A stretch of 64,000 bases of DNA, from positions 1,178,001-1,242,000 of the forward strand of contig NZ_CP049056.1 of assembly GCF_011044155.1 (NCBI RefSeq), in the 5' to 3' direction. This document shows positions 8,655 through 16,601 of this stretch, piece by piece. The first letter of the stretch is position 1. Every line of letters begins with the position of its first letter. The notes under the pieces are model-generated. The model did not search any database. It worked only from the letters and a program-made list of their open reading frames with translations, and was not told where the DNA came from. Position numbers and translations under genes: made by a program. Origin of the DNA: Pikeienuella piscinae (GTDB lineage: Bacteria > Pseudomonadota > Alphaproteobacteria > Rhodobacterales > Rhodobacteraceae).

Positions 8655-9292
8655 GAAACGACTTCCTCGGCGGTCGCGACCCAACCGTATTTCATCGCGA
8701 AATTCTTGAGCGTGGCCGCATGCAGATCGGGCGCGAAGGACGACACTCCATCACGCACCATCACCGTCCGATAGCCATGGTGGAAAGCTTCCCGCGCGGT
8801 CTCTTCGACGCAGATCTGCGTTACGGTCCCGGTGACGACGAGCGAAGACACGGCGGCGTCGCGCAGCCGCGCATCGAGATCGGTGCCGTGGAACGCGCCG
8901 TAGCCGAACTTGTCGATGACCGCGTCGCCCGGCTCGACAGGCAATTCGTCGATCACGTCGGCGGCGCCGCGCGGCGCCTCGGCGTCGGCGTAGGCGCGGC
9001 GATGCCCCGGCCAGCAGCATTTCGTGTCGGGCCGGCATTGCGGCGACCAGAGCCAGAGGAGATTTTCCTCCTCCCGCGACAGAAAACGGGTGAACATGAC
9101 CGGGCGCGACCGGGCGCGGAACGCCTCGATAAGACTGCGGATCGCCGGAATGGTCGCGCGCGCGTCGGGCACTTCCAGCGGCGCGCCCTCGCGCACAAAG
9201 TCGTTCTGCATGTCGACGACGATGAGCGCCGGCTGAAGAACCCTTTCCGCCCCCGGCAAGTCGGCTGCGATCCTCGATTTCGGCGCCATCAT
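8645..9292 (-). CDS. Isochorismatase-family cysteine hydrolase
   Basis: The 215-residue enzyme has the cysteine-hydrolase triad D27 (IVVDMQNDF), K128 (VIDKFGYGAF) and C161 (GTVTQICVEETAREAF). The family includes N-carbamoylsarcosine amidase, biuret hydrolase, nicotinamidase and isochorismatases. The insertion around residues 74-97 (REEENLLWLW to PDTKCCWPGH) differs from the nicotinamidases and resembles enzymes annotated as ureidoacrylate or N-carbamoyl hydrolases. It is the first gene of the operon, ahead of two permeases, a binding protein, an ATPase and a nitrilase-like amidase, and so probably hydrolyses the imported compound. Confidence 0.88.
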   Translation of the reverse strand: MMAPKSRIAADLPGAERVLQPALIVVDMQNDFVREGAPLEVPDARATIPAIRSLIEAFRARSRPVMFTRFLSREEENLLWLWSPQCRPDTKCCWPGHRRAYADAEAPRGAADVIDELPVEPGDAVIDKFGYGAFHGTDLDARLRDAAVSSLVVTGTVTQICVEETAREAFHHGYRTVMVRDGVSSFAPDLHAATLKNFAMKYGWVATAEEVVSWL

Positions 9293-9585
9293 CGGCCCCC
9301 GTCATCGCGGGATTGGATGAAGAGCATGGCGACATGCGGCGTTCGATTTAGTGGTGACAATCCGGGTAACAGGCTGTCGTCGCCCCGTGAGACGAAGCGG
9401 CGGCGGGTCGGCGACGGCGCCCCCCAGCCAGCCAGAGACACTGCGAACTGGCGCCCGGCGATAATCGGCATTGCGTTCCTCCATTTCGCTCAAGGCCGCT
9501 TGTGCGGCGCGATTCCATCGTGTCCTTCGGTTTTGACGCGAACCGGGCGCGCTAAACGCGCCCGGCGGTCTTGGCGCGCCAAACG
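9293..9585. other. Intergenic region between two minus-strand operons
   Basis: This 293-base gap separates the end of the 12-gene operon from the isochorismatase operon and should hold the promoter of the latter, but I see no confident -35/-10 pair. It contains the stem-loop at 9543-9565 and a TTGGCGCGCCAA palindrome at 9571-9582. The stretch 9310-9480 can be read as protein on the minus strand but has no start, no recognisable family and poor codon use, so I do not call a gene. Confidence 0.5.
9543..9565 (-). terminator. Strong stem-loop after the 12-gene operon
   Basis: A perfect 9-bp stem, CCGGGCGCG, is separated from its complement by the 5-base loop CTAAA. It lies 20 bases beyond the stop of the NMT1-type binding-protein gene, in the right place to end the long minus-strand operon. 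There is no good T-run after it on the minus strand (TTCGCGTC follows), so it may act as an RNA-stabilising 3' hairpin instead of an intrinsic terminator. Confidence 0.5.
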
Positions 9586-10584
9586 CTATTCCGGGGCCGG
9601 GACCTTGCTGTTGAACTCATTGGTGAAGACGGCGGCGGGGTCGAGCTTCACATTCAGCGTTCCGCCCTTCTCGGTAAGCTCCAGCGTCCCGGCCATCCGC
9701 TCCTCGGTGATCCAGCCGAGACCGTATTCACGAGAATTTTCGGTGATCACCAGATCGAGCACGAGATCGAGATTCGCGAGGTAGGTCGCCTTGTCGATAC
9801 CGTCGACCTCGCCCGCAATGGCGTCGATCGCAGCCTCGCGCTCGTTATAGGTGTCGGCCCAACCCCGGTATGTCGCGCGCAGAAAGCCCTTCACCAGATC
9901 GGGCTTCTCCTTCGCTAGGTCCTTATGAATTATATATGAATGGCCGTAGAGCGCGACGCCGAAATCCGCGAAGAGCATGTTGCCGACCTGGTCTTCGCCA
10001 AGAACCTTCTGCCAGACTGGATAGTTCGTATAGAGATCGAACGCCCCCGCCACCTGATCGGAGGCGACGATGGCCTGCTTGCCTTCTGGCTTCACATTAA
10101 CCAGCGTCACCGCATCGACGTCGATCCCGTTGATCTCCGCGAAGGACGGCCAGAGAAACCGGTGAGAGTCGCCCGGCGGGGCGGCGATCTTCTTGCCGAC
10201 GAGATCGGCGGGCGTTTCGATCCCCGCATCCTTGCGGAAGAAGAGGTTGTTGGCCGCCTTGTCATACACCATGCCGACGATCAGAAGATCGGCGCCCTTG
10301 CTCATGGCGGTCAGCACCGTGGGAGTGTCGGAAATTCCGAATTCCGCCTGTTTCTGGTCGATCTTGATCGCCGCGTCGCCGGAACCCTGCCCGCGCACGA
10401 TTTCAAGCTCGATCCCTTCCTCCTCGAAATAGCCGCGCTCGCGCGCGAGATAGAATGGCGAATGGTCCGCGAGCGGAAACCAGTTGAGTTGCAGCGTCAC
10501 CTGCTCCAGCGCGACGGCGGGCGTCGCTGCAAACGCTACGGCCAACGCGGCCGCCGCGACATTCAACCCGATCTTCATATGCAT
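9586..10584 (-). CDS. NMT1/THI5-like ABC substrate-binding protein
   Basis: This 332-residue periplasmic protein has a signal peptide (residues 1-25, ending TPAVA) and the NMT1/SsuA hallmarks QLNWFPLADHSPFYLARERG and GYFEEEGIELEIVRGQGSGD. Relatives bind thiamine-pyrimidine precursors, riboflavin, taurine or aliphatic sulfonates. The GGAGGAG ribosome site 6 bases before the ATG is strong. It is the last gene of the 12-gene operon; its permease is directly upstream (57-base gap), while the matching ATPase is eight genes further upstream at 19987-20778. Confidence 0.9.
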   Translation of the reverse strand: MHMKIGLNVAAAALAVAFAATPAVALEQVTLQLNWFPLADHSPFYLARERGYFEEEGIELEIVRGQGSGDAAIKIDQKQAEFGISDTPTVLTAMSKGADLLIVGMVYDKAANNLFFRKDAGIETPADLVGKKIAAPPGDSHRFLWPSFAEINGIDVDAVTLVNVKPEGKQAIVASDQVAGAFDLYTNYPVWQKVLGEDQVGNMLFADFGVALYGHSYIIHKDLAKEKPDLVKGFLRATYRGWADTYNEREAAIDAIAGEVDGIDKATYLANLDLVLDLVITENSREYGLGWITEERMAGTLELTEKGGTLNVKLDPAAVFTNEFNSKVPAPE

Positions 10585-10641
10585 GTCTTGCTCCTCCCTT
10601 TGGTTCAGTCGATTTCACTGCGAATGGATAGATGCCAGCAG

Positions 10642-11454
10642 TCAATTCCGGTCGGCCTCGACCTCCCACGGCATGAGGATGCGCTCGGCGATAACGACGA
10701 GACCATAGATCGCCAGTCCCATTGCCGAGATGATGCAGAGTGAGGCGAAGATCGCCGGCGTGTCCAGCGTCACCCCGCCGATGATGATGAGCGCGCCGAG
10801 ACCGGATTCCGAGGCGACGAACTCTCCGACGATCGCCCCGATCACCGAAAGCGTCGCGTTCAGTTTCAACCCGGCGAAAACATAGGGCAGCGCGTTCGGC
10901 AGACGTATCTTCATGAAGATCTGTTTTCGCGTCCCCTTCAGGCTCCGCACCAGGTCCACCAGATCCTGATCGACATTGCTGAGGCCGGTCGCGGTATTGA
11001 TCACCATCGGGAAGAAGCTGACAGTGACCGCGATCAGCATGTTCGGAACAACCCCGTAGCCGAGCCAGAGAACGAAGAGCGGCGCGAGCGCAACCTTGGG
11101 CAGCGTGTTGAACAAGACGAGGAGCGGCATCACAGTCTGCTCCAGCAACCGGTGCCAGACGACGACGACGCCAAGAAGGACGCCGAGGATCGCGGAGATC
11201 ACGAACGCTCCTGCAACCGCCGTCAGAGTCGTCAGAAAATTCGGCCACCAGCGATATTTCGAGTCGAACAGCGCCGCGAGCGTATCGCCCGGCGCGGGCA
11301 GAACGTATTGCTTGATATCGCCCCATTGAACCGCGAAATGCCAGATGGCGATCATCACGACGATGGCGATCGCGCTCGGCACATAATAGCCGATCCGCCG
11401 ACCGAGGAGCGCCGCGCGGCCCGCGCGCGGGGTCGTCCTGGCGTCGTCTGTCAT
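10642..11454 (-). CDS. ABC importer permease, SsuC/TauC type
   Basis: The 270-residue BPD_transp_1 permease has about six membrane segments. The EAA-like loop that contacts the ATPase contains IVGEFVASESGLGALI, and the region LVDLVRSLKGTRKQIFMKIR is typical of SsuC, TauC and ThiX permeases. It is encoded between a TIM-barrel isomerase gene (19-base gap) and the NMT1-type binding protein. It is clearly related to the permease at 25689-26513, which shares the DLVRSLKG and GEFIASEEGLG signatures, so the window holds two paralogous permease and binding-protein pairs. Confidence 0.92.
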   Translation of the reverse strand: MTDDARTTPRAGRAALLGRRIGYYVPSAIAIVVMIAIWHFAVQWGDIKQYVLPAPGDTLAALFDSKYRWWPNFLTTLTAVAGAFVISAILGVLLGVVVVWHRLLEQTVMPLLVLFNTLPKVALAPLFVLWLGYGVVPNMLIAVTVSFFPMVINTATGLSNVDQDLVDLVRSLKGTRKQIFMKIRLPNALPYVFAGLKLNATLSVIGAIVGEFVASESGLGALIIIGGVTLDTPAIFASLCIISAMGLAIYGLVVIAERILMPWEVEADRN

Positions 11455-11473
11455 GGCCGCCTCCCCCTTTTCG

Positions 11474-12301
11474 TCATGTCATTTCAGCGTGCCGTTCGAT
11501 GCAGGTTCTCAGCACCTCTTCCGGATCGCGCTTCCACCAGTCGTTCGCCGAGAATATCTCGACCTCATGGAGGCCGTCATAGCCGGCCGCCTCGACCGCG
11601 CCGCGAAGGCGCGGCAGGTCGATGACGCCGTCGCCCATCATGCCGCGGTCGAGCAGCAGATCCTTGGTCGGCACAAGCCAATCGCAGATGTGATAGGCGA
11701 GCAGCCGCCCCTCGCTTCCGGCGCGCGCAATCTGCGCCTCGACCTCCGGATCCCACCAGATGTGATAGACGTCCGCCGCGACGCCGACGCCGTCGCCAAG
11801 CCGCCCGGCCATATCCAGCGCCTGACGGAGCGTGTTCACGCAGGCGCGATCGGCGGCGTACATCGGATGCAGGGGTTCGATCGCGATCGGCATGCCGGCC
11901 GGGCGCGCCGCCTGGAGGAGCTTGTCGAGCCCCTCCTCCACCATGCCGCGCGCCGCACCGATGTCGCGTGAGCCCTCGGGCAGACCGCCGACCACGATGA
12001 CAAGGCATTGGGCGCCGAGCGTCACCGCCTCCTCCAGCGCCTTCAGGTTCTCGTCGTCCGCCGCCCGGCGACCGGCTTCCGTCGCCGCCGGGAACATGCC
12101 GCCGCGACAAAGACCGCTCACCCGCATCTCATGGTCGCGAATGATGCGCGCGCTTTCCTGAAGCCCGATCCTGGCGACCTGATCTCGCCACGGCGCGACG
12201 GCGCTGATGCCAGCGCGCGCGCAGCCTTCGACGGCCTGGCGCAGGTCCCATTTTTCACGGACAGTGGCGAGGTTTATCGAGAGTTGGTCAATCGTGGGCA
12301 T
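11474..12301 (-). CDS. Sugar phosphate isomerase/epimerase (xylose isomerase-like TIM barrel)
   Basis: The 275-residue protein belongs to the AP-endonuclease-2/xylose-isomerase-like fold used by IolE, IolI and tagatose epimerases. Candidate metal ligands are the glutamate of PIAIEPLHP, the aspartate of AADVYHIWWDP, the histidine of LAYHICDW and the glutamate of LHEVEIFS, in the order expected. Such enzymes epimerise or isomerise keto-sugars or dehydrate inosose. It starts one base after the stop of the enolase-superfamily gene, so the two are probably co-translated and act in one pathway. A second, distinct member is encoded at 13724-14548. Confidence 0.85.
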   Translation of the reverse strand: MPTIDQLSINLATVREKWDLRQAVEGCARAGISAVAPWRDQVARIGLQESARIIRDHEMRVSGLCRGGMFPAATEAGRRAADDENLKALEEAVTLGAQCLVIVVGGLPEGSRDIGAARGMVEEGLDKLLQAARPAGMPIAIEPLHPMYAADRACVNTLRQALDMAGRLGDGVGVAADVYHIWWDPEVEAQIARAGSEGRLLAYHICDWLVPTKDLLLDRGMMGDGVIDLPRLRGAVEAAGYDGLHEVEIFSANDWWKRDPEEVLRTCIERHAEMT

Positions 12302-12302
12302 G

Positions 12303-13727
12303 TCAGGCCTCGTATCTGCAAGGGCGAAGGTCCGACGGGTCGGGCGTCACGGCGCTGGCGAGGCCGGGCGTATCGAGAGAACCGACCCGGAGCGCGCCCC
12401 CGTCGATCGCCACCCTCACCGCGCCAAGCTCGCGGCGGTAAAGGTCCGCGTGCGCAGCGAGATAAGCCGCCTGCTCCGCCTCCGGCGCCGCATTCATGCC
12501 GTTGACGTAATGGTGCCCGTTGCGCTCGACATGTTCGCAGCCGATCAAAGTGGCGAGCGCCAGATCCTGCTGCAGACTGATCCCGGCCTGAATGGTCAGG
12601 TCCTCCGCCGACATGAAGAACCGGTCTTCGCCCGCCTCTTCGTTCCAATGCGCGCAGCGGGCGCGGTTGAGGAGCGACTTGTAGAACCCCTTGCAGGATT
12701 TCGACGAAACGCCCCGATAGCCGAGCGCCTTCGCCTCCAGAAACGCGTCCAGCGTCGCATCCGACTCGTCGATCTCCACCGGCTTCAGCCGGGCGAGCGC
12801 CGAGATGTCCTCCGAGAACGCCTTCGCGCGCGCGATCGGCTGCTCGATGAAAAGGATCGATTCCGCGAGCCGCGCAAGCGCCGGCGTCGTCGCGATCGCC
12901 CGCCAGAGCGCCGCGACCCCCGCGACATCGGCGTATTGCTCATTCCCGTCCAGCGTGGCGCGATAGTCCGGCAGACGATCGAGCACCGACGCGATCCGCT
13001 TAAGTCTCGCGAGATCGGCGTCGAGATCGCCGCCGACCTTCAGCTTGAAATCGGTGACGCCGTAAACCTCGATCACCTCCTCCAGTGTCTCCGGCAAGCC
13101 ATCGCCCACGCGGTCGTTCTCGGCCAGATCGGAGGCGATAATCGGGTCGATCAGGCCGACCGTGTGACGCGCGCGGATCGACGCTGCAGGCGTCAGCCCG
13201 GCGAGAAACGCGTCGAAGTCGAAACCGGCGAGGTCCGGCGTCAGCGCCTCGTCCAGCCCCATGAGGTTGCTCTTCACGCCTCTGAATACGCTCACTCCCT
13301 CCAGCCGCAGAAGCGCGTCGAGAATGGCCCTGTCGAGCAGCGCCGTTCCGAACCCCGCAACCAGCGGCGGCAGACCGGCGGCCGCGCTCGCGGCGTGGAA
13401 CGCGGGCGCGGCGGCGGCGGCGAGGCCGAACGCCGTATGCGGCTCCGCTATCCCGCGATAGACGGTGGCGGCGATCGCCATCGCGCGGCGCAACTGATCG
13501 AAATTGTCCTCGTTGCTGAGTTCGGGCGACTTGTCGAACCATTTCGGCGCGAGCAATTCCGCCGCCCAGCCCCAGCCTTCGCGCCCGTCGTTGAGCCGGA
13601 TGCGCGCGCGGAGGAAGGTCTGCGGCGCCTCGCGCATCGTCACCACGCCGAAGCGGAACGGCATCCTCAGCACGATGTCGCGTTCGTGAAATGTCGTCTC
13701 TAGCAGCGTCAGGGTCGGGCGGGTCAT
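12303..13727 (-). CDS. Enolase-superfamily (mandelate racemase/muconate lactonizing-like) enzyme
   Basis: This 474-residue protein is longer than typical family members (about 370-400). It shows the enolase-superfamily barrel: a KxK pair in FKLKVGG (K228, K230), metal ligands at D260 (LDGNEQY), E295 (FIEQPI) and around D320/E321 (VEIDES), and a late lysine in SSKSCKGFYKS. Members abstract a proton alpha to a carboxylate and act as sugar-acid dehydratases or racemases. The N-terminal capping domain is GC-rich and alanine-rich (residues 100-130). It overlaps the upstream isomerase gene by 4 bases. The role as an acid-sugar dehydratase in this operon is inference. Confidence 0.82.
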   Translation of the reverse strand: MTRPTLTLLETTFHERDIVLRMPFRFGVVTMREAPQTFLRARIRLNDGREGWGWAAELLAPKWFDKSPELSNEDNFDQLRRAMAIAATVYRGIAEPHTAFGLAAAAAPAFHAASAAAGLPPLVAGFGTALLDRAILDALLRLEGVSVFRGVKSNLMGLDEALTPDLAGFDFDAFLAGLTPAASIRARHTVGLIDPIIASDLAENDRVGDGLPETLEEVIEVYGVTDFKLKVGGDLDADLARLKRIASVLDRLPDYRATLDGNEQYADVAGVAALWRAIATTPALARLAESILFIEQPIARAKAFSEDISALARLKPVEIDESDATLDAFLEAKALGYRGVSSKSCKGFYKSLLNRARCAHWNEEAGEDRFFMSAEDLTIQAGISLQQDLALATLIGCEHVERNGHHYVNGMNAAPEAEQAAYLAAHADLYRRELGAVRVAIDGGALRVGSLDTPGLASAVTPDPSDLRPCRYEA

Positions 13728-14548
13728 CGCATCGTCTCCAGTATTCCGCGCAGATAGCCCGCGGCGCGCGCGGCGCAGGCCTGGCCGTCCGGCTCATAGA
13801 TGAAAGGCTCCACCGCCACCCAGCCCTGATAATCATGCCGCCGCAGCGCGGCGAGGATCGGCGCCATCGGAAGATCCCCCTCGCCCGGCCCGCGCCGGTT
13901 CGGGTCGTTGACCTGCACATGGCTGATGCGCCCCGCCGGCAGCCAGCGGTCGATCAGCGCCGGCACGTCGCCCTCCTCGAACCCCGCGGCCGAGCTGTCG
14001 ATCATGGTGCTGAAACCGGGGCTGTCGACCTCCGCCACCAGCGCCGCCGCTTCTGCGAGCGTATTGATGAAATTGGTTTCACGCGACGCCAGCGGCTCGA
14101 TGCAATAGATGACGCCGGCCGCCTCCGCCGCCTCCGCAGCCGCAGCGAGGCATTCGACGGCGCGCGCGCGGCATTCCGCCTCCGCGCCCGGTTCCAGATT
14201 CCGCTGCTTCGGTGAGCCGTGGACGAGCCGGTCGGCGCCAAGCGTCGCGGCCATATCGACAAACCGGCGCATCACCTCGACTGTCCGGCGCCGCACGGAT
14301 TCGTCCGGGTCGGTGATGGAAAGCCCCTCCGGCGCGACAAGAAGCCAATGGAGGCTGGAGCAGGCGAGCCCTTCGGCCTTCAACGCCTTCGATATCGCCG
14401 CGAGATCGACGGCGGTCAGGTCTTGCGGCTGATCCGAGAACGTGAACGGCGCGATCTCCAGCCCGTCATAGCCGACGCTGGCGGCGAAGGCGCATTGCCG
14501 ATCGAAGGGCAGGTCGCGGACGACCTCGTTGCAGAGCGAGAGTTTCAG
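13724..14548 (-). CDS. Sugar phosphate isomerase/epimerase with apparent CTG start
   Basis: This 274-residue xylose-isomerase-like TIM-barrel enzyme has EIAPFTF near the start, a conserved glutamate in IYCIEPLASRETNF, MIDSSAAGFEEGDV, ISHVQVNDPN and WVAVEPFIYEPDG. Homology begins at once with LKLSLCNEV. No ATG, GTG or TTG is available near this point; the best start is CTG at 14548, which overlaps the TctA stop (CTGA) and has AGGAG six bases upstream. A conventional start would need at least 80 residues encoded antisense-like inside tctA. The enzyme probably works with the other isomerase and the enolase-type enzyme. Confidence 0.85.
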   Translation of the reverse strand: MKLSLCNEVVRDLPFDRQCAFAASVGYDGLEIAPFTFSDQPQDLTAVDLAAISKALKAEGLACSSLHWLLVAPEGLSITDPDESVRRRTVEVMRRFVDMAATLGADRLVHGSPKQRNLEPGAEAECRARAVECLAAAAEAAEAAGVIYCIEPLASRETNFINTLAEAAALVAEVDSPGFSTMIDSSAAGFEEGDVPALIDRWLPAGRISHVQVNDPNRRGPGEGDLPMAPILAALRRHDYQGWVAVEPFIYEPDGQACAARAAGYLRGILETMR

Positions 14549-16047
14549 GACGGTCTCCTCTTCAGTCGGGCGATCGCGTGGCGGACCTGCGGGACCCCCC
14601 AAAGGATCGCGATGAGTGTAAGCACGGCGAAGCCCGCCGAAATCGGACGGGTCAGGAACGGCTCCACCGAGCCATCCGAAAGCACCATGCCGCGCCGGAA
14701 ATTCTTGTCGAGAATGTCGCCGAGAACGATGCCAAGCACCAAGGGCGCCATCGGATATTTCATCTCGCGGAGCGCGAAACCGAGAAGACCGAAGCCCAGC
14801 ATGACCCAGATGTCGAAAACCCGACCAGCGATGGCGAAGGCGCCGACGACGCAAAGCGTGAAGATCACCGGCATCAGATATTCGCGCCTGACGCGCAGAA
14901 CGAAAAGCATCGGTCTGGTGAGAAGGAGCCCAAGGATGAGAATCGCCACCGACGCCCAGAACAGCATCGCCGCCACTTCGAAAACGAAGGAGGGCGTTTC
15001 GATCATGATCAACGGGCCGGGCCGCACGCCATGGATGAACATCGCCGCGAGCAGCACCGCCGCGGGGGCGGAGCCCGGCACGGCGAGGGTGAGAACGGGA
15101 ATGATCGCGCCGGGTACGGCGGCGTTGTTGCCGGTCTCAGCGGCGATAAGCCCCTCCCGGCTTCCCCTGCCGAACAGGTCTTTTCTTTTGCTCGCCCGGC
15201 GCGCGGCGGCGTAGGAGACCCAGGCGCCCATGTCCTCTCCGACGCCGGGAATGATGCCCATGGTAGTGCCGAGAATCCCCGAACGCAGGATCGCCCACCA
15301 ATGGCGCGCGACGTCGCGCACACGCGGCGCGACGCGATCGCCGACATCGCGCACCGTTTGATAGGCGGGCTGCTTCATCACGTTCAGAACTTCAGCGAAG
15401 CCAAATGCGCCGACGAGCGCAGGCAGCAGCCCGAAACCGCCCGCAAGATCGACCGAGCCGTAGGAGAACCGCTGATAGGCGTGAATCCCCTCTTGCCCGA
15501 CCTGAGCGAGAAAGAGCCCGAGAAAGCCGGAAATCAGTCCCTTGAGCGGATCGCCTGCGGCGGTCAGCCGGCCGGAGATGACAACCCCGAACACCGCCAG
15601 CCAGAAAAATTCGTAGGACTGGAAGCGAAGCCCGAACTCGGCCAGCTGGGGCGCCAGCAGCGCGAGCAGCGCCAGCCCGACCAGCCCGCCGAAAAACGAC
15701 CCGACGGTCGCGATCCCCATCGCCTCGCCGGCTTTGCCCTGCCGGGCGAGCGGAAACCCGTCGAGCGCCGACGCGGCGTTGGCGGGCGTCCCGGGAATGT
15801 TCAGCAGGATAGCGGTGCGCCCGCCGCCATAGATCGCGCCGACATACATGCAGATCAGGATCAGGATCGCGTCGCCCGCATCCATCTGGAATGTGAGCGT
15901 GGTCAGGAGCGCGATGCCGAGCGTCGCCGTGAGCCCCGGCAACATCCCCACCGTCATGCCGAGCAGCGTCGCCCAGAAGACGTTGAAAAGCGCTCCGGGC
16001 GTCGCCATCTGGGCGACCGCCTGCACGAGATGAATTAGAGGGTCCAT
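14545..16047 (-). CDS. tctA: Tripartite tricarboxylate transporter large permease TctA
   Basis: The 500-residue membrane protein has the TctA signatures GMLPGLTATLGIALL, IYGGGRTAILLNIPGTP and IIPGVGEDMGAWVSYAAAR, with about 11-12 helices. It is the channel subunit of a proton or sodium-driven importer of carboxylates (citrate and similar acids) that uses the TctC binding protein. I start at the ATG at 16047, seven bases after the TctB stop; an in-frame ATG 75 bases upstream lies inside tctB. The following isomerase gene overlaps its stop. Confidence 0.93.
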   Translation of the reverse strand: MDPLIHLVQAVAQMATPGALFNVFWATLLGMTVGMLPGLTATLGIALLTTLTFQMDAGDAILILICMYVGAIYGGGRTAILLNIPGTPANAASALDGFPLARQGKAGEAMGIATVGSFFGGLVGLALLALLAPQLAEFGLRFQSYEFFWLAVFGVVISGRLTAAGDPLKGLISGFLGLFLAQVGQEGIHAYQRFSYGSVDLAGGFGLLPALVGAFGFAEVLNVMKQPAYQTVRDVGDRVAPRVRDVARHWWAILRSGILGTTMGIIPGVGEDMGAWVSYAAARRASKRKDLFGRGSREGLIAAETGNNAAVPGAIIPVLTLAVPGSAPAAVLLAAMFIHGVRPGPLIMIETPSFVFEVAAMLFWASVAILILGLLLTRPMLFVLRVRREYLMPVIFTLCVVGAFAIAGRVFDIWVMLGFGLLGFALREMKYPMAPLVLGIVLGDILDKNFRRGMVLSDGSVEPFLTRPISAGFAVLTLIAILWGVPQVRHAIARLKRRPS

Positions 16048-16054
16048 GATCGCT

Positions 16055-16525
16055 TCACGGCAGCCGCACCAGAAAAACCCGCTCGAAAAGGAGCGCAACT
16101 GAAACGCCGGCGACGAGGCCAAGCGGCAAAGCCGCCGCCGCCGCCTTCAACATTCCCACCCGACCGACTGAGAACAACATCGCGAACACGGCGACGAAGA
16201 GCGCCGTCGCCAACCAGAACGGCAGGGAGCCGACAAGGCCAATCGCGTAGAAAAGCGTGAGCCCGAGCGTAACGAGCAGACCGCGCCAGTCGCCGTCGTC
16301 CAGACGCGGCGCAGCGCCCGCAAAGCGGAGGCTGCGCAGGAAAAGCAATGCGCCGAGACCGCCGAGAACAAGCCCGAGAATGCCCGGCGTCAGGCCAGGC
16401 GCGCTCATCGGCTCGACGCCCAGGGTCTCCAGCCGCGGCATTCGCCACGACTCGAACGTGACGGCGGCGCCGAAAAGGATCAGCAGAATAGAAAACCAGA
16501 AATCCGCTCTCGGCGTTTCCGACAC
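16055..16525 (-). CDS. tctB: Tripartite tricarboxylate transporter small permease TctB
   Basis: A 156-residue protein with four hydrophobic helices fits TctB in length and in its place between TctC and TctA. It begins MSETPRADFWFSILLILFGA, as many TctB proteins do, and ends with two paired helices near residues 110-150. It is a poorly conserved accessory membrane subunit of the TctABC importer, so the call rests on topology and gene order. Confidence 0.85.
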   Translation of the reverse strand: MSETPRADFWFSILLILFGAAVTFESWRMPRLETLGVEPMSAPGLTPGILGLVLGGLGALLFLRSLRFAGAAPRLDDGDWRGLLVTLGLTLFYAIGLVGSLPFWLATALFVAVFAMLFSVGRVGMLKAAAAALPLGLVAGVSVALLFERVFLVRLP

Positions 16526-16601
16526 GTACGCGCTCCTCGGCTCGCGGCCGGCCCGCGCCCCGGCATGAAATCGGGACGCGGACCGTGCGCGGCGCTCGTC
16601 G

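Noticed and set aside
9310-9480. Short minus-strand frame in the 9.3-9.6 kb gap as a gene
   Set aside because: No start with a ribosome site, proline/arginine-rich, no family; kept as intergenic.
14549-14854. Upstream extension of the isomerase at 13724 to a conventional ATG
   Set aside because: The extension is antisense-quality sequence inside tctA and not conserved in the family; the CTG with AGGAG is the better start.
14578-16038. A 486-codon open frame on the plus strand
   Set aside because: It is a shadow of tctA on the opposite strand, highly charged and without domains.
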